Counted from the first letter of the stretch, positions 11,109 to 20,325 are shown. The stretch is DNA of 64,000 bases from Amycolatopsis sp. DSM 110486 (GCF_019468465.1 NZ_CP080519.1:682001-746000); one strand, 5' to 3'. Numbers and translations are program-made. Notes: a model not told the origin generated them from the letters alone.

Positions 11109-12101
11109 GTGAGCAGCGAGGAACCTGTGCAGCGCAGCCCGGGAGCCCGCCGGAACGGGAACCGTCCGACGAGGACGGACCCACCGGCAGCCACCGGTGA
11201 CACCGGAAGCCCGGAGGTCGCGCCCGTCGTGGCGGGCGCGGCGGAGGGTGCCGGTGGTTCCGAGACCGCGGTGGCACGCGAGGCCGCCCCGGCTGTGAAC
11301 AAGGGCGGCGGCACACCAAGTCCGGGCACCGGTGGTTCCGGGTCCGCGGTGCCGGGAAATGCCGCGGCGGGCATCGCCGGCGGTACGGAAAGCCCGGAGG
11401 CTGTGGCGTCGGATGGCGCCGCAGGTGGGGAAAGTGCCGGTTTCAGCGGGAATTCGGAGGCCGCGGGTTCGCGTGACACCGCGGCGGGAGAGTCCGGTGA
11501 ATCCCGGATTCGGGGCACCGCCGCGGCGGTCGCCACGGACGGTCGGCCGGCGGAAGTCGCCACCCCGCCCGGCGCCACGATCGCGGAGGCCACGGCCGCC
11601 GGCCCCGAAGGCGTGCCCCGCCTGGACCGCTTCGCGATCGGGCAAGTCGTGTTCGGGGTCGTGTCCGTGGCGGTCGGGGTGGCGGCGCTCGTCGACGCCG
11701 CCGGGCTGGCGAAGTTCGGCAAGAGCGGCCAGCCCGGGCCGGGGTTGTTCCCGGATCTGATCGCGGCGTTGCTGGTCGTGTTGGGGATCTGGCTGACGGT
11801 CCTGACGCTCGTCCGGCCGGTGCGCGCGGAGCCGAAGGAAGACGGTGAGACCGTCGATCCGCGGGGGTTCCGGCGGGTGGTCACCGTGTGGCTGGCGTTC
11901 GTCGTCTCGATTCCGTTGCTCGTGTTGCTCGGCTTCGCGCCCGCGATGGCCGCGCTGGTCGCCTTCCTGGTGTTCGGGGTGGAGCGCATCCGCGGGTTCC
12001 GCCCAGTGCTCGCGGTGGTGCTCGTGCCGGCTCTGGTCTACCTGCTGTTCTCGGGCGTGCTCGGAGTCGAGCTGCCCGAGTCGATTCTCTTCCCCGTCTG
12101 A
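11109..12101 (+). CDS. Tripartite tricarboxylate transporter small membrane subunit (TctB-like) with long N-terminal extension
   Basis: From about residue 170 this is a standard TctB subunit of about 160 residues: four membrane helices beginning FAIGQVVFGVVSVAVGV, a conserved GPGLFPDLIA loop and a C-terminal helix pair. The first ~165 residues are Gly/Ala/Glu/Ser-rich low-complexity sequence not expected in TctB. The GTG at 11109 was chosen because the frame is open without stops; an internal GTG at 11613 would give a normal-sized subunit, so the true start is uncertain. It works with the TctA and TctC genes that follow. Confidence 0.8.
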   Translation: MSSEEPVQRSPGARRNGNRPTRTDPPAATGDTGSPEVAPVVAGAAEGAGGSETAVAREAAPAVNKGGGTPSPGTGGSGSAVPGNAAAGIAGGTESPEAVASDGAAGGESAGFSGNSEAAGSRDTAAGESGESRIRGTAAAVATDGRPAEVATPPGATIAEATAAGPEGVPRLDRFAIGQVVFGVVSVAVGVAALVDAAGLAKFGKSGQPGPGLFPDLIAALLVVLGIWLTVLTLVRPVRAEPKEDGETVDPRGFRRVVTVWLAFVVSIPLLVLLGFAPAMAALVAFLVFGVERIRGFRPVLAVVLVPALVYLLFSGVLGVELPESILFPV

Positions 12102-12143
12102 TCCCGCCTTGCTTGCCCTCAGCTGGTCTCAAAGGAGAGTTCC

Positions 12144-13667
12144 ATGGGCGCCTTGAACAACCTCCTCGACGGCTTCGCCGCCGCGCTCACCCCGACGAAC
12201 CTGTTCTGGGTGGCGGTCGGCGTGGTGGTGGGCACGCTCGTCGGCATCCTGCCCGGGCTCGGCCCGCCCGCGACGCTCGCGATCCTGCTGCCGCTGACCA
12301 CGAGCCTCCAACCGGCGACCGGCCTGATCCTGATGGCCGGCATCTATCACGGTGCGAAGTTCGCCGGATCGACCACGGCGATCCTGCTGAACATCCCGAC
12401 TGAACCCTCGTCCGTGGTGCTCTGCCTGGACGGCCACGAACTCGCGAAGAAGGGCCGCGCGGGACCCGCGATGGGGATGTCCGCGATCTCCGGCTTCATC
12501 GCCAGCACGGTCGGCGTGGTCGCATTGACGTTCACGGCACCGGTCGTGGCCAAGCTGGCCGTGGACTTCGGCCCGCCGGAGTACGCCGCGCTGATGGTGT
12601 TCGCGCTGCTGCTGGTGATCATGATGGCCAGTGAATCGCCGTTGAAGGGTTTCATCTCGATGGGGCTGGGCCTGCTCCTGTCCACTGTGGGCATCGACCT
12701 GTTCACCGGGCAGCAGCGGCTGACCTTCGGCAGCGTCACGATGTCGGACGGCATCGAGTTCATCACGCTGTCCGTGGGCCTGTTCGCCGTCGCCGAGGTG
12801 CTGGTCAACGTGGAGAAGGCGAGCGGACGGCCGCTGTTCACCATGCCGTCCAAGTTCCGCGAACTGCTGCCCAGCAAAGCCGACCTGCGCCAGAGCTCGG
12901 GCGCGATCACGCTGGGTTCGGTGCTCGGCTTCCTCGTCGGCGCGCTGCCCGGTGGCGGCTCGACCGTCGCGTCCTTCCTGTCGTACACGCTGGTCAAGCG
13001 CACCTCACGGACGCCGGAGCGGTTCGGCAAGGGCGCCATGGAAGGCGTGGCCGGGCCGGAGGCGGCGAACAACTCCGAGTCCGGTGGCGCGATGATCCCG
13101 TTGCTCACCCTCGGCCTGCCCGGCACGGCGAGCACGGCCGTGATGCTGGCCGCGCTGCTGTTGTACGGCCTGCAGCCCGGGCCGCTGCTCTTCACCGAGC
13201 ACCCGGAGATCGGCTGGCCGGTGATCGCGAGCCTCTACATCGGCAACGTCGCGCTCCTGATCCTGAACCTGCCGATGATCCCGATCTGGGTGAAGCTGCT
13301 GAAGGTGCCCTACTGGGTGCTCTACCCGGCGATCCTGGTGCTGGCCGTAGTGGGTGTGTACAGCATCCGCAGCTCCATGTTCGACGTCGCGCTGCTCGCC
13401 GTGTTCGGAGTGGTCGGCTACGTCTTCCGGAAGCTGGGGGTGCCCGCGGCGCCGATGCTGATGGCTTTCGTGCTGGGGCCGATGGCGGAGAACGCGGTGC
13501 GCCAGTCACTGGTGCTGTCGAAGAACAGCCCGCTGATCTTCGTGCAACGGCCGATCGCCGCGGTGATCCTCGGCGTGGCCGTGCTGGCCGCCATCGCACT
13601 CGCCGTGACCGGGCGGCGGCGCCGCGCCACGCGGGCCGCGGTGCCCCAGCCCGTGGCCACCCACTGA
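12144..13667 (+). CDS. Tripartite tricarboxylate transporter large permease (TctA family)
   Basis: This 507-residue membrane protein has the TctA hallmarks near the N-terminus ([17 protein letters not shown], followed by [21 protein letters not shown]) and a second similar repeat around [13 protein letters not shown]. About twelve membrane helices are expected. TctA moves carboxylates with an ion gradient after delivery by the binding protein. A strong AAAGGAG ribosome site precedes the ATG. It lies between the TctB and TctC genes, completing the three-part transporter. Confidence 0.95.
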   Translation: MGALNNLLDGFAAALTPTNLFWVAVGVVVGTLVGILPGLGPPATLAILLPLTTSLQPATGLILMAGIYHGAKFAGSTTAILLNIPTEPSSVVLCLDGHELAKKGRAGPAMGMSAISGFIASTVGVVALTFTAPVVAKLAVDFGPPEYAALMVFALLLVIMMASESPLKGFISMGLGLLLSTVGIDLFTGQQRLTFGSVTMSDGIEFITLSVGLFAVAEVLVNVEKASGRPLFTMPSKFRELLPSKADLRQSSGAITLGSVLGFLVGALPGGGSTVASFLSYTLVKRTSRTPERFGKGAMEGVAGPEAANNSESGGAMIPLLTLGLPGTASTAVMLAALLLYGLQPGPLLFTEHPEIGWPVIASLYIGNVALLILNLPMIPIWVKLLKVPYWVLYPAILVLAVVGVYSIRSSMFDVALLAVFGVVGYVFRKLGVPAAPMLMAFVLGPMAENAVRQSLVLSKNSPLIFVQRPIAAVILGVAVLAAIALAVTGRRRRATRAAVPQPVATH

Positions 13668-13680
13668 ACAAGGAGATCCC

Positions 13681-14670
13681 ATGCGCACTTCCCTGAGATT
13701 GGGCGCCTGCCTCGCGGCGATGACGCTGATCCTCAGCGGCTGCGGCATCGCGCAGCGGCACTCCGCGAACGGGGTGCCGAGCCGGACCGAGGTGGTGGTC
13801 CACACCGGTCCGGGCGGGGGCAGCGACGTCTTCGCCCGGCAGGTCGTGAAGATGCTCCAGGACGACAAGCTGATCGACGCCAACTGGCCGGTCCGCAACG
13901 AGACCGCCGGCTCCGGCATCGGCGCGATGTCGTACCTCAAAGGCCGGCGTGGCCGTGAGGACACCATCGCGGCCATCACCCCGACGTGGATCGTCACGCC
14001 GCTGACCCTCGACGGAGCCGCGGTGTCGGTCTCCGACGTTCAGCCCATCGCCGGCCTGCTGGTCGAGCCGCAGGTGATGGCCGTGCGGGCGGACTCGAAG
14101 TACCGCACGGCGGCCGACTTCATCGCCGACGCGCGCGCCCACCCCGACGGGCTCGTGCAGGTCGGTGGCTCCGTCACCGCGACGGATTCCCTGACCGGAC
14201 AGGCCCTTCAGTCGAGGACGAAGACGAAGTGGAGTTTCCTGACGTTCTCCGACAGCGGCCAGCGCATCGCGTCGCTGCTGCGGGGCGACGCCCAGATGAT
14301 GATCGGGTCCACCGGCGACTTCAGCGAGCAGGTGCGGGCCGGTGCGATCCGCGTGATCGGGGCGGTCGGCGACAAGCGGCTGGCAGCGCTGCCGAACGTG
14401 CCGACGCTGGCCGAGGAGGGCGTGCCGAGCGAAGGCCTGCCCGAGGAGTTCCGCGGTTTCATGGGCCCGCCGGACATGCCGGCGCAGACCGTGGCCTACT
14501 ACCAGGAGCAGCTGCGGAAGCTGAGCACGCGGCCGGACTGGAAGAAGTACGCCGAGGCGGACGGTGACGTGACCAAGTTCCTGGACGCGAACCAGTTCCG
14601 GACCTACCTGGCGCAGCAGCAGGCTTCGCTGAAGAAGCTGGTGGACCAGCTGGGGCTGGCTTCGCGGTGA
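13681..14670 (+). CDS. Tripartite tricarboxylate transporter binding lipoprotein (TctC/Bug family)
   Basis: This 329-residue protein begins with a lipoprotein signal peptide ending in the lipobox LSGC (Cys21), so it should be anchored to the outer face of the membrane. The Bug-type binding fold is visible in VVVHTGPGGGSDVFARQ, NWPVRNETAGSGIGA and PNVPTLAEEG. It captures the substrate and hands it to TctA/B. AAGGAG precedes the ATG. The stop overlaps a possible GTG start of the next gene. Confidence 0.93.
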   Translation: MRTSLRLGACLAAMTLILSGCGIAQRHSANGVPSRTEVVVHTGPGGGSDVFARQVVKMLQDDKLIDANWPVRNETAGSGIGAMSYLKGRRGREDTIAAITPTWIVTPLTLDGAAVSVSDVQPIAGLLVEPQVMAVRADSKYRTAADFIADARAHPDGLVQVGGSVTATDSLTGQALQSRTKTKWSFLTFSDSGQRIASLLRGDAQMMIGSTGDFSEQVRAGAIRVIGAVGDKRLAALPNVPTLAEEGVPSEGLPEEFRGFMGPPDMPAQTVAYYQEQLRKLSTRPDWKKYAEADGDVTKFLDANQFRTYLAQQQASLKKLVDQLGLASR

Positions 14671-14696
14671 CGGAAGACCGACAGGAGAGGGAAAAG

Positions 14697-16040
14697 GTGG
14701 ACGAGACCCGGTCGCTGGCGGCATTCGCGTCGGCTCTGGCTTACGAGGACCTGCCGGAACAGGTGGTGCACGAGGCCCGTCGTGCGCTCATCGACTGGCT
14801 GGCTTGTGCGCTCGCGGGCGCCTCCGCGACGGGAACCGGGGCGCTGGTGCGGGTGGCCGCCCGCGTCGGCCCCGGGACCACCACGCTCATCGGCCGCCGC
14901 GAGCGGGCTTCGGCGCCGTTCGCGGCTCTGGTGAACGGGTTCGCCTCGCACGTCGAGGACTACGACGACACGTTCAACCCCGGTGGCACGACCGTGCACG
15001 GTTCGGCGCCGGTGTGGCCGGTGGTCTTTGCGTCGGCCGAGCAGGCACCGATCAGCGGCGCTCGGGCGTTGGCCGCGTTCGTCGCCGGATTCGAGACGGA
15101 GACCCGGGTCGGGCTCGCGGCAGGACCGGAACACTACGAGGCGGGCTGGCATGTCACCGGCACGACCGGGCACCTGGGCGCGGCGGCCGCCGCGGCGAAT
15201 CTGCTCGGCCTGGCGCCGGACGTGACGGCGCAGGCGTTCGGGACAGCGGGGACACAGGCCGCGGGGCTGAAGAACGTCTACGGCACCGACGGAAAGGCCC
15301 TGCACCCCGGTAAGGCCGCGATGGACGGCCTGCTGGCCGGGCTGGCCGCGGCCGAAGGATTCACGTCTTCCACCGACATCCTGGAGGGGGAGCGCGGATT
15401 CCTGGCGGTGCTCTCGCCGGCGCCCAAACCGGACCGGCTCACCGAAGACCTCCACGAGACGTGGCACCTCCTGGCCAACGGGTACAAGGCCTACCCGAGC
15501 GGCTCGCTCACCCATCCCACGCTCGACGCGATCCGGACGTTGCGCGCACGCCACGGCTTCACGGCCGAGGAAGTGTCCGAAGTGGAGGCACGAGTGCACC
15601 CCTACGCCGCGACCGTGACCGGGAAGGTGCGGCCCCGGACGGGTCTGGACGCGAAGTTCAGCCTCACCCACGGCGCGGCGGTGGCCCTGGTGGCGCAGCG
15701 GCCGGGACTCGAGCACTTCAGCGACGCCGGCGCGACCGACCCGGTCCTCACGCAGGTGCGGGAACGGGTCACGGTCGTGGCCGACCCCACGCTGACGAAA
15801 CGCGGTGCCGTCGTCACCGTCACGACCTCCGACGGGCAGCGGTTCACCGAGTCCGTGGCGGACAACCGCGGCACGCCGGACAACCCGCTGCCGGACGACG
15901 ACCTCGCAGCGAAGTTCCTCGACACCGCGGCGCCGCGGTTAGGCGCGGAACCGGCCCGGGAGCTGCTAGACCTCTGTTGGCGGATCGGCGCGGACGAAGA
16001 CTTCGCCGGGCTGGTCCGGCGGACGGGAGCGGTCTCGTGA
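14697..16040 (+). CDS. MmgE/PrpD family protein (second full-length copy)
   Basis: This 447-residue second full-length member of the family in the cluster shows HVEDYDDTFNPGGTTVHGSAPV, YEAGWHVTGTTGHLGAAA, KALHPGKAAMDGLLAGLAAA and a complete lid domain with GYKAYPSGSLTHPTLDA. The GTG at 14697 is preferred because AGGAGAGG lies 6-7 bases before it; a GTG at 14667 overlapping the TctC stop is the alternative. It is clearly diverged from the first copy, so a different step or stereochemistry is likely (inference). Confidence 0.88.
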   Translation: MDETRSLAAFASALAYEDLPEQVVHEARRALIDWLACALAGASATGTGALVRVAARVGPGTTTLIGRRERASAPFAALVNGFASHVEDYDDTFNPGGTTVHGSAPVWPVVFASAEQAPISGARALAAFVAGFETETRVGLAAGPEHYEAGWHVTGTTGHLGAAAAAANLLGLAPDVTAQAFGTAGTQAAGLKNVYGTDGKALHPGKAAMDGLLAGLAAAEGFTSSTDILEGERGFLAVLSPAPKPDRLTEDLHETWHLLANGYKAYPSGSLTHPTLDAIRTLRARHGFTAEEVSEVEARVHPYAATVTGKVRPRTGLDAKFSLTHGAAVALVAQRPGLEHFSDAGATDPVLTQVRERVTVVADPTLTKRGAVVTVTTSDGQRFTESVADNRGTPDNPLPDDDLAAKFLDTAAPRLGAEPARELLDLCWRIGADEDFAGLVRRTGAVS

Positions 16041-16720
16041 CCCCGCCGATCGCGATCGTCACGGGCGGCGTGCGCAACCTCGGCCGTGCGATCGCGCTCG
16101 CGCTGGCCGCCGACGGCTTCGGCGTGGTGGTGACCGCGGGTTCGGACCACGCGACGGCGCAGCAGACCGCCGGGGAGATCGCCGCGCTCGGGGTGCCGGC
16201 CCTCGGGCTGGTCGCGGACGTCGCCGATCCGGCCGCCGTCGCCGGCATGGTCGAGCGGGCCGCCGAGCTCGGCCCGGTGCGGGTGCTGGTGAACAATGCC
16301 GCGCTGCGCACCCGCGTCCCGTTCGACGAACTGACGCTCGCCGAATGGGCGGCGGTGCGCTCGGTGACCCTCGACGGCGCTTTCCACTGCGCCCACGCCG
16401 TCCTCCCGCACTTGCGCCGCGCGGGCGGTGGCCGCATCGTCTCGATGATCGGCGCCAACGCCCTGCGCGGTGATCCGTCGCGGGTGCACCTCTCCGCCGC
16501 CAAGCACGGGGTTGTCGGGCTGACCAAGGCCCTCTCCGCCGCCTACGCCGCCGAAGGGATCACGGTGAACGCCGTGTCCCCGGGTCGGATGAACGCTCCC
16601 GACGCAGCCGAGTCGGAGCTGCGCCGCGAGCGCGTGGCCGCGACCGTCGCGTTCCTCGCGTCCCCGGCGGCCGGGCACGTGACCGGACAGCTGATCTCGG
16701 TGGGGCCGCCGGAGGCCTAG
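16037..16720 (+). CDS. SDR-family protein lacking the catalytic tyrosine
   Basis: This 227-residue Rossmann protein has TGGVRNLGRAIA as the nucleotide loop, LVADVADP, and LVNNAA. The usual YxxxK active site reads L-S-A-A-K (codons ctc tcc gcc gcc aag), so the Tyr is Leu, and the usual catalytic Ser position is Gly. It overlaps the PrpD stop by four bases (GTGA) and ends the operon. It may bind NAD(P) and a ligand without classical catalysis, or use another residue. It is not a pseudogene by frame. Confidence 0.8.
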   Translation: MTPPIAIVTGGVRNLGRAIALALAADGFGVVVTAGSDHATAQQTAGEIAALGVPALGLVADVADPAAVAGMVERAAELGPVRVLVNNAALRTRVPFDELTLAEWAAVRSVTLDGAFHCAHAVLPHLRRAGGGRIVSMIGANALRGDPSRVHLSAAKHGVVGLTKALSAAYAAEGITVNAVSPGRMNAPDAAESELRRERVAATVAFLASPAAGHVTGQLISVGPPEA

Positions 16721-17202
16721 GGTGCGGTCGAGGCGGTCGACCCTTTTCCGTTTCGCCGAAGATGCCCTGGTCAGCGGCGTAAGTGATCGCGCCGGCCAGA
16801 CACCCGGCGCAGGTCGGTCTTACCCGTCGGCGTGGATCCCGGAGCGAGCCAGGCGGGAGTGGAGGTAGTCGTATCCGATCTTGACGCCGCGGTCACGGGT
16901 GGCTTCCCGCCGGGCACAGCCGTGGGCTCGCCGGGGATCCGGCCGGCCGTTTCGACGTCCAGGCCGACCAGCCCACCGGGCCGGCCCCGCTCGTAGCGGA
17001 TTGCGGTGGTCCTGCCGGCCCGGATCACCTGCCCGCCGGTCGGGGCCGGGTGTCGCCGGACGCAGCACCCGGTGGCGCGCCGTCACCCGCGCGGCACCGT
17101 CTGTGTCGGGGCACCCAGCCCGTGGCCCGGTCAGGCCTGCCTCCGCCGCTCACGCTGCCGCGAGGCCACGATTCGCTTCGTGACCTCGCCACTGGCCCAC
17201 GC
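16721..17202. other. 482-base gap after the PrpD/TTT cluster
   Basis: There is no intact gene here. The space holds a degraded IS481-type transposase fragment on the minus strand (about 16800-17086). No terminal inverted repeats, target duplication or clear terminator for the cluster were recognised. Confidence 0.6.
16800..17086 (-). pseudogene. Relic of an IS481-family transposase
   Basis: In one minus-strand frame the peptide AIRYERGRPGGLVGLDVETA (then GRIP) resembles the IS481 block RYERARPGELVH-DVKKLGRIP. In another frame IGYDYLHSRLARSGIHADG resembles the GY-YLHSAVDDHSRLAY-EI block that carries a catalytic Asp. The two pieces are separated by a frameshift, and the DDH residues are deleted in the second. 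The flanks are not recognisable. The assignment is pattern recognition from memory of the family. Confidence 0.65.
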
Positions 17203-17577
17203 CTAGCGCGAGTCCGTCCGCAGCGGGTGGTCGGGCGGCACCTGCACCAGGACGATGCGCAGGCCGTCCGGGTCGGTGATCCAGGCCTCGTCCAGCCCCC
17301 ACGGCTCGCGGCGCGCCCCGCGGACCGGCGTGACGCCGCGTGCGGCCAGCTCCTCGAGCGTCGCCGGCAGGTCGCGGACCTGCAGCCACAGGTCGACGGC
17401 CGTGGAGGGAGTGGCGTCGTTGCTGCCCACGACCTCGATCGAACCGCCGCCCGCGAAGAAGACCGTGCCACCGGGGAACTCGCGCTGGATCGCCAGCCCG
17501 AGCGTGTCCCGGTAGAACGCGGTCGAGGCCTCCAGGTCGCGCGGGTGGATCAGCACCCGGCTGCTCAGTACGTCCAT
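17203..17577 (-). CDS. VOC/glyoxalase-fold protein
   Basis: This 124-residue protein has one vicinal-oxygen-chelate domain: RVLIHPRDLEASTAFYRDTLGL at the start and ITDPDGLRIVLVQV at the end. Members include glyoxalase I, dioxygenases and antibiotic-binding proteins. Metal-ligand positions are not certain. It sits 22 bases downstream of the EamA transporter gene on the same strand and may be cotranscribed with it, which would suit a drug or toxic-compound role (inference). Confidence 0.8.
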   Translation of the reverse strand: MDVLSSRVLIHPRDLEASTAFYRDTLGLAIQREFPGGTVFFAGGGSIEVVGSNDATPSTAVDLWLQVRDLPATLEELAARGVTPVRGARREPWGLDEAWITDPDGLRIVLVQVPPDHPLRTDSR

Positions 17578-17599
17578 GCGTCCTGCCTACCCGAGTGGC

Positions 17600-18463
17600 T
17601 CAGGCCACCGCAATCGCGACGATCCCGGCCAGCACCACCAGCGAGCCCACCAGCCGGCGCGCCGCGTGCCGCTCACCGAGCACGAACCACGCCGCGAGCC
17701 CGCCCAGCACGATCGACAGCTCCCGCGCCGGCGCGACCAGGCTGACCGGCGCCATCCGCAGCGCGTACAGCACCAGCAGGTACGCCGCGGGCGAGGCGAT
17801 CCCGACGATCAGCGTCTCCTTGCGGTGCTCGCGCCACAGCTTCGCGACCTCGGCCCGGTCACGCAGGGCCGCGGGCGCCAGCAGCACGCTCTGCACCAGC
17901 GCCCCGCAGCCGAAGTACACGAGGGGCGGCACCGCGAGCGTCGTCACTGAGTGGGCGTCCCAGAGCGTGTAGGCCGCGATGGTCGCCCCGGTGAGCACGC
18001 CGTAGAACACACCGGCGCGGCGCGCTTTGACGTCGGCCTCGCTGCCGCCAAGGCTGATCACCAGCACGCCCGCCACCACGAGGAACGCCCCGATCAGGCC
18101 CAGCACGCCGGGGTGCTCGTGCAGCACGAGCACCGCCGCCAGCACCGACAGCAGCGGCCCGGTGCCGCGCGCTAGCGGGTAGACGATCGACAGGTCGCCG
18201 ACGGCGTACCCGCGCTGCAGCACTGTGCCGTACGCCACGTGCAGCACGGCCGTCACCCCGGCGGCGAGCAGCCAGGTCCACTGTGGACGTTCGTTTTCGA
18301 CCAGGAGTGCCGTGATGACCACGGGAAGCAGCACCACGGCGGAGACGGTGTAGTACAGCCACACGAACCGCGGCCCGCCGAAGGTGACGCGCTTGGCGGC
18401 GAGGTTCCACCCCGCGTGCACGACAGCGGCGATGAGGACGAACGACAGAGCTGTGGTGTTCAC
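17600..18463 (-). CDS. EamA/DMT-family transporter
   Basis: This 287-residue membrane protein consists of two EamA repeats with about ten helices ([20 protein letters not shown] at the N-terminus, [21 protein letters not shown] ending the first repeat). Family members export amino acids, metabolites or drugs. The start is a GTG preceded by AAGGGGTCCA, and this ribosome site is partly inside a stem-loop (see 18465-18505). Confidence 0.85.
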   Translation of the reverse strand: MNTTALSFVLIAAVVHAGWNLAAKRVTFGGPRFVWLYYTVSAVVLLPVVITALLVENERPQWTWLLAAGVTAVLHVAYGTVLQRGYAVGDLSIVYPLARGTGPLLSVLAAVLVLHEHPGVLGLIGAFLVVAGVLVISLGGSEADVKARRAGVFYGVLTGATIAAYTLWDAHSVTTLAVPPLVYFGCGALVQSVLLAPAALRDRAEVAKLWREHRKETLIVGIASPAAYLLVLYALRMAPVSLVAPARELSIVLGGLAAWFVLGERHAARRLVGSLVVLAGIVAIAVA

Positions 18464-18464
18464 T

Positions 18465-18505
18465 GGACCCCTTCGAGTCTTCCGCGCACGCGGAAGGCCG
18501 GGTCC
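18465..18505 (-). promoter_or_regulatory. Stem-loop over the EamA ribosome-binding site
   Basis: In the minus-strand leader, GGACCC (18505-18500) can pair with GGGTCC (18470-18465), enclosing a second hairpin of CTTCCGC/GCGGAAG. The 3' arm overlaps the AAGGGG ribosome site just before the GTG start at 18463. This could reduce translation or act as a control element; it matches no riboswitch class I know. Confidence 0.4.
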
Positions 18506-18841
18506 TCCAGGCTTTTGTCCCGTCAGATGAACGGCGGGCGTCGGGCCGCGCCGATGGTGCCGCTCGGACCTGTCCCGCCGGCCCTGGTTGTCTTGCGTCT
18601 TACTCTCGCGTTGGTGCGGCGGGCCGGCAGCGGAACCCTAGGCACTACGTTCTCCACGGTAGCCGAACCGATCACTCCGGGCCGCCCGAGGGGCCCGCGA
18701 GCAGGCCTGTTAGGCTTTCCCGTCGTTGCCGTGCGGCATTCCGTCAGGGAGGAAACCCGGCCGCGCCTGTCTTCACGCCAGGCGCCCGGAGCCACTTCGA
18801 CGCGGCAGCGACCTTCACCGAGACGAAAGCAGGACGCCTTC
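18506..18841. other. Intergenic region with rpsT promoter/leader
   Basis: About 340 bases separate the EamA leader from rpsT. It must contain the rpsT promoter and 5' leader. An AAAGCAGGA ribosome site lies just before the rpsT ATG. I saw no further gene and no confident -10/-35 pair. Confidence 0.5.
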
Positions 18842-19102
18842 ATGGCCAACATCAAGTCCCAGATCAAGCGCATCACCACCAACGAGAAGGCCCGTCAGCG
18901 CAACCTGGCGATCCGCTCCTCGGTGAAGACCGCGATCCGCAAGTTCCGTGAGGCCGCCGACTCCGGCGACAAGACCAAGGCCCTCGAACTCCAGCGCGAC
19001 GCCGCCCGCAAGCTCGACAAGGCCGTCACCAAGGGCGTCATCCACGCCAACCAGGCCGCCAACAAGAAGTCGGCTCTCGCGAAGCGCGCGAACCAGCTCT
19101 GA
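18842..19102 (+). CDS. rpsT: 30S ribosomal protein S20
   Basis: This 86-residue basic protein is the S20 component of the small subunit, binding 16S rRNA near the 5' domain. The sequence [20 protein letters not shown], the Lys/Arg-rich helices and [19 protein letters not shown] are characteristic. The ATG at 18842 gives the standard length. It is followed by a strong terminator and convergent with holA, as in mycobacteria (Rv2412/Rv2413c). Confidence 0.98.
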   Translation: MANIKSQIKRITTNEKARQRNLAIRSSVKTAIRKFREAADSGDKTKALELQRDAARKLDKAVTKGVIHANQAANKKSALAKRANQL

Positions 19103-19134
19103 GCTGATCGCAGCACCCTGCCAGACCTGAAAGG

Positions 19135-19164
19135 GCCCGGTGACCGACTGTCGCCGGGCTTTTT
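19135..19164 (+). terminator. Rho-independent terminator of rpsT
   Basis: A ten-pair stem (GCCCGGTGAC at 19135-19144 with GTCGCCGGGC at 19150-19159, one T-G wobble) and 5-base loop is followed by TTTTT at 19160-19164. Confidence 0.9.
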
Positions 19165-19353
19165 CGTGCGCTCTCCCGCCCCCTGCGCGCAGCGTGCCTG
19201 TGCGCTGAGATACCGCGGCGACGGTCGATCGGCCGGCGGTGGCTGTTGCAAAATCTGCGCACGCGACCAACGGTCCCGCCCGGCCATCTCGCGGCGGTTC
19301 GGCGGTGCCTCAGGCCCGATGCCGGTGGCTCGAACCCTGCCCGCCGAGCAGCG

Positions 19354-20325
19354 TCAGCGTTCACCCTTGGCGGCGACAACCTCGACGACCGCGCGTTCCA
19401 GGGCGTAGTCCGCGTCCGCCGCCACGCCCTTGACCTCGGCGTTCAGGCGGGCGACCACGCGCATCGCCGTGGCGAGGCCGTCCTGGCCCCAGCCGCGCGA
19501 CTGGCCCTGCGCCTTGCGGATCTTCCACGGCGGCATGCCCAGCTCTCCGGCCATCTGGTTCGGGTTGCCGCGGCCGGCGGCGGACACGCGGGCGATTGTG
19601 CGCACCGCGTCCGCGAGGGCGTCGGCGACCAGGACGTGCGGCACGCCCAGCTGCATGGCCCAGCGCAGCGACTCCAGGGCCGCCGCGCGGTCGCCACCCA
19701 CGGCCTTCTCCGCCACGGCGAAGCCGGTCACGTCGGCGCGGCCGGTGTGGTAGCGGCGCACGGCCTGCTCGTCGATGGCGCCACCGGTGTCGGCGACGAG
19801 CTGCGTCGCCGCGGAGGACAGCTCGCGCAGGTCGGAGCCGACGGTATCCATCAGCGCCATCACCCCCGCCGCGTCGATCTTGCCGCCGACGCGGCGCACC
19901 TCGTTGCGCACGAACGACTCCCGATCGGCGGCCTTCGTGAGCTTCGGGCACTCGGTGATCTCCGCGCCCGCCTTTTTCAGCGCCGCGGGCAGCGCCTTGG
20001 CCGCCTTGCTGCGGCCGCCGCCGTTGTGCACGACCACGAGCACGATCCCGTCGGCGGGCGCCTTGAGGTACGCCATCACCGCGTCCGCCAGCTCCTGCGA
20101 GATGTCCTGCGCCGAGTCGAGCACGATGACCCGTCCCTCGCTGAACAGCGAGGGACTCACCAGCTCGGCGAGCACGGGCGGTGTGAGTTCGGACACCCGG
20201 TTGCGCGTCATCTCGGCCGTCGAGTCCACGGCCCGCGCGGCGTCCAGCGACGAGCGGACAGCCCGCTCGATGAGCAGTTCTTCCTCACCGAGGACGAGGT
20301 GGAGTGGCGCGGGTGCGGTGGTCAC
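19354..20325 (-). CDS. holA: DNA polymerase III delta subunit
   Basis: This 323-residue clamp-loader delta subunit opens the beta clamp during replication. It has the HolA layout: LVLGEEELLIERAV at the N-terminus, the RVIVLDSAQDI region, the SLRWAMQLGVPHVLVADALADAVRTIARV helices of the third domain and the WKIRKAQGQSRGWGQDGLATAMRVVA C-terminus. The start is a GTG (20325). The position next to rpsT and comEC matches the conserved order. Confidence 0.95.
   Translation of the reverse strand: MTTAPAPLHLVLGEEELLIERAVRSSLDAARAVDSTAEMTRNRVSELTPPVLAELVSPSLFSEGRVIVLDSAQDISQELADAVMAYLKAPADGIVLVVVHNGGGRSKAAKALPAALKKAGAEITECPKLTKAADRESFVRNEVRRVGGKIDAAGVMALMDTVGSDLRELSSAATQLVADTGGAIDEQAVRRYHTGRADVTGFAVAEKAVGGDRAAALESLRWAMQLGVPHVLVADALADAVRTIARVSAAGRGNPNQMAGELGMPPWKIRKAQGQSRGWGQDGLATAMRVVARLNAEVKGVAADADYALERAVVEVVAAKGER

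Noticed and set aside
19310..19350. Possible tRNA T-arm (GGTTCGAGCC on the minus strand)
   Set aside because: The flanking bases do not form the T stem, and no acceptor or anticodon stem can be drawn.
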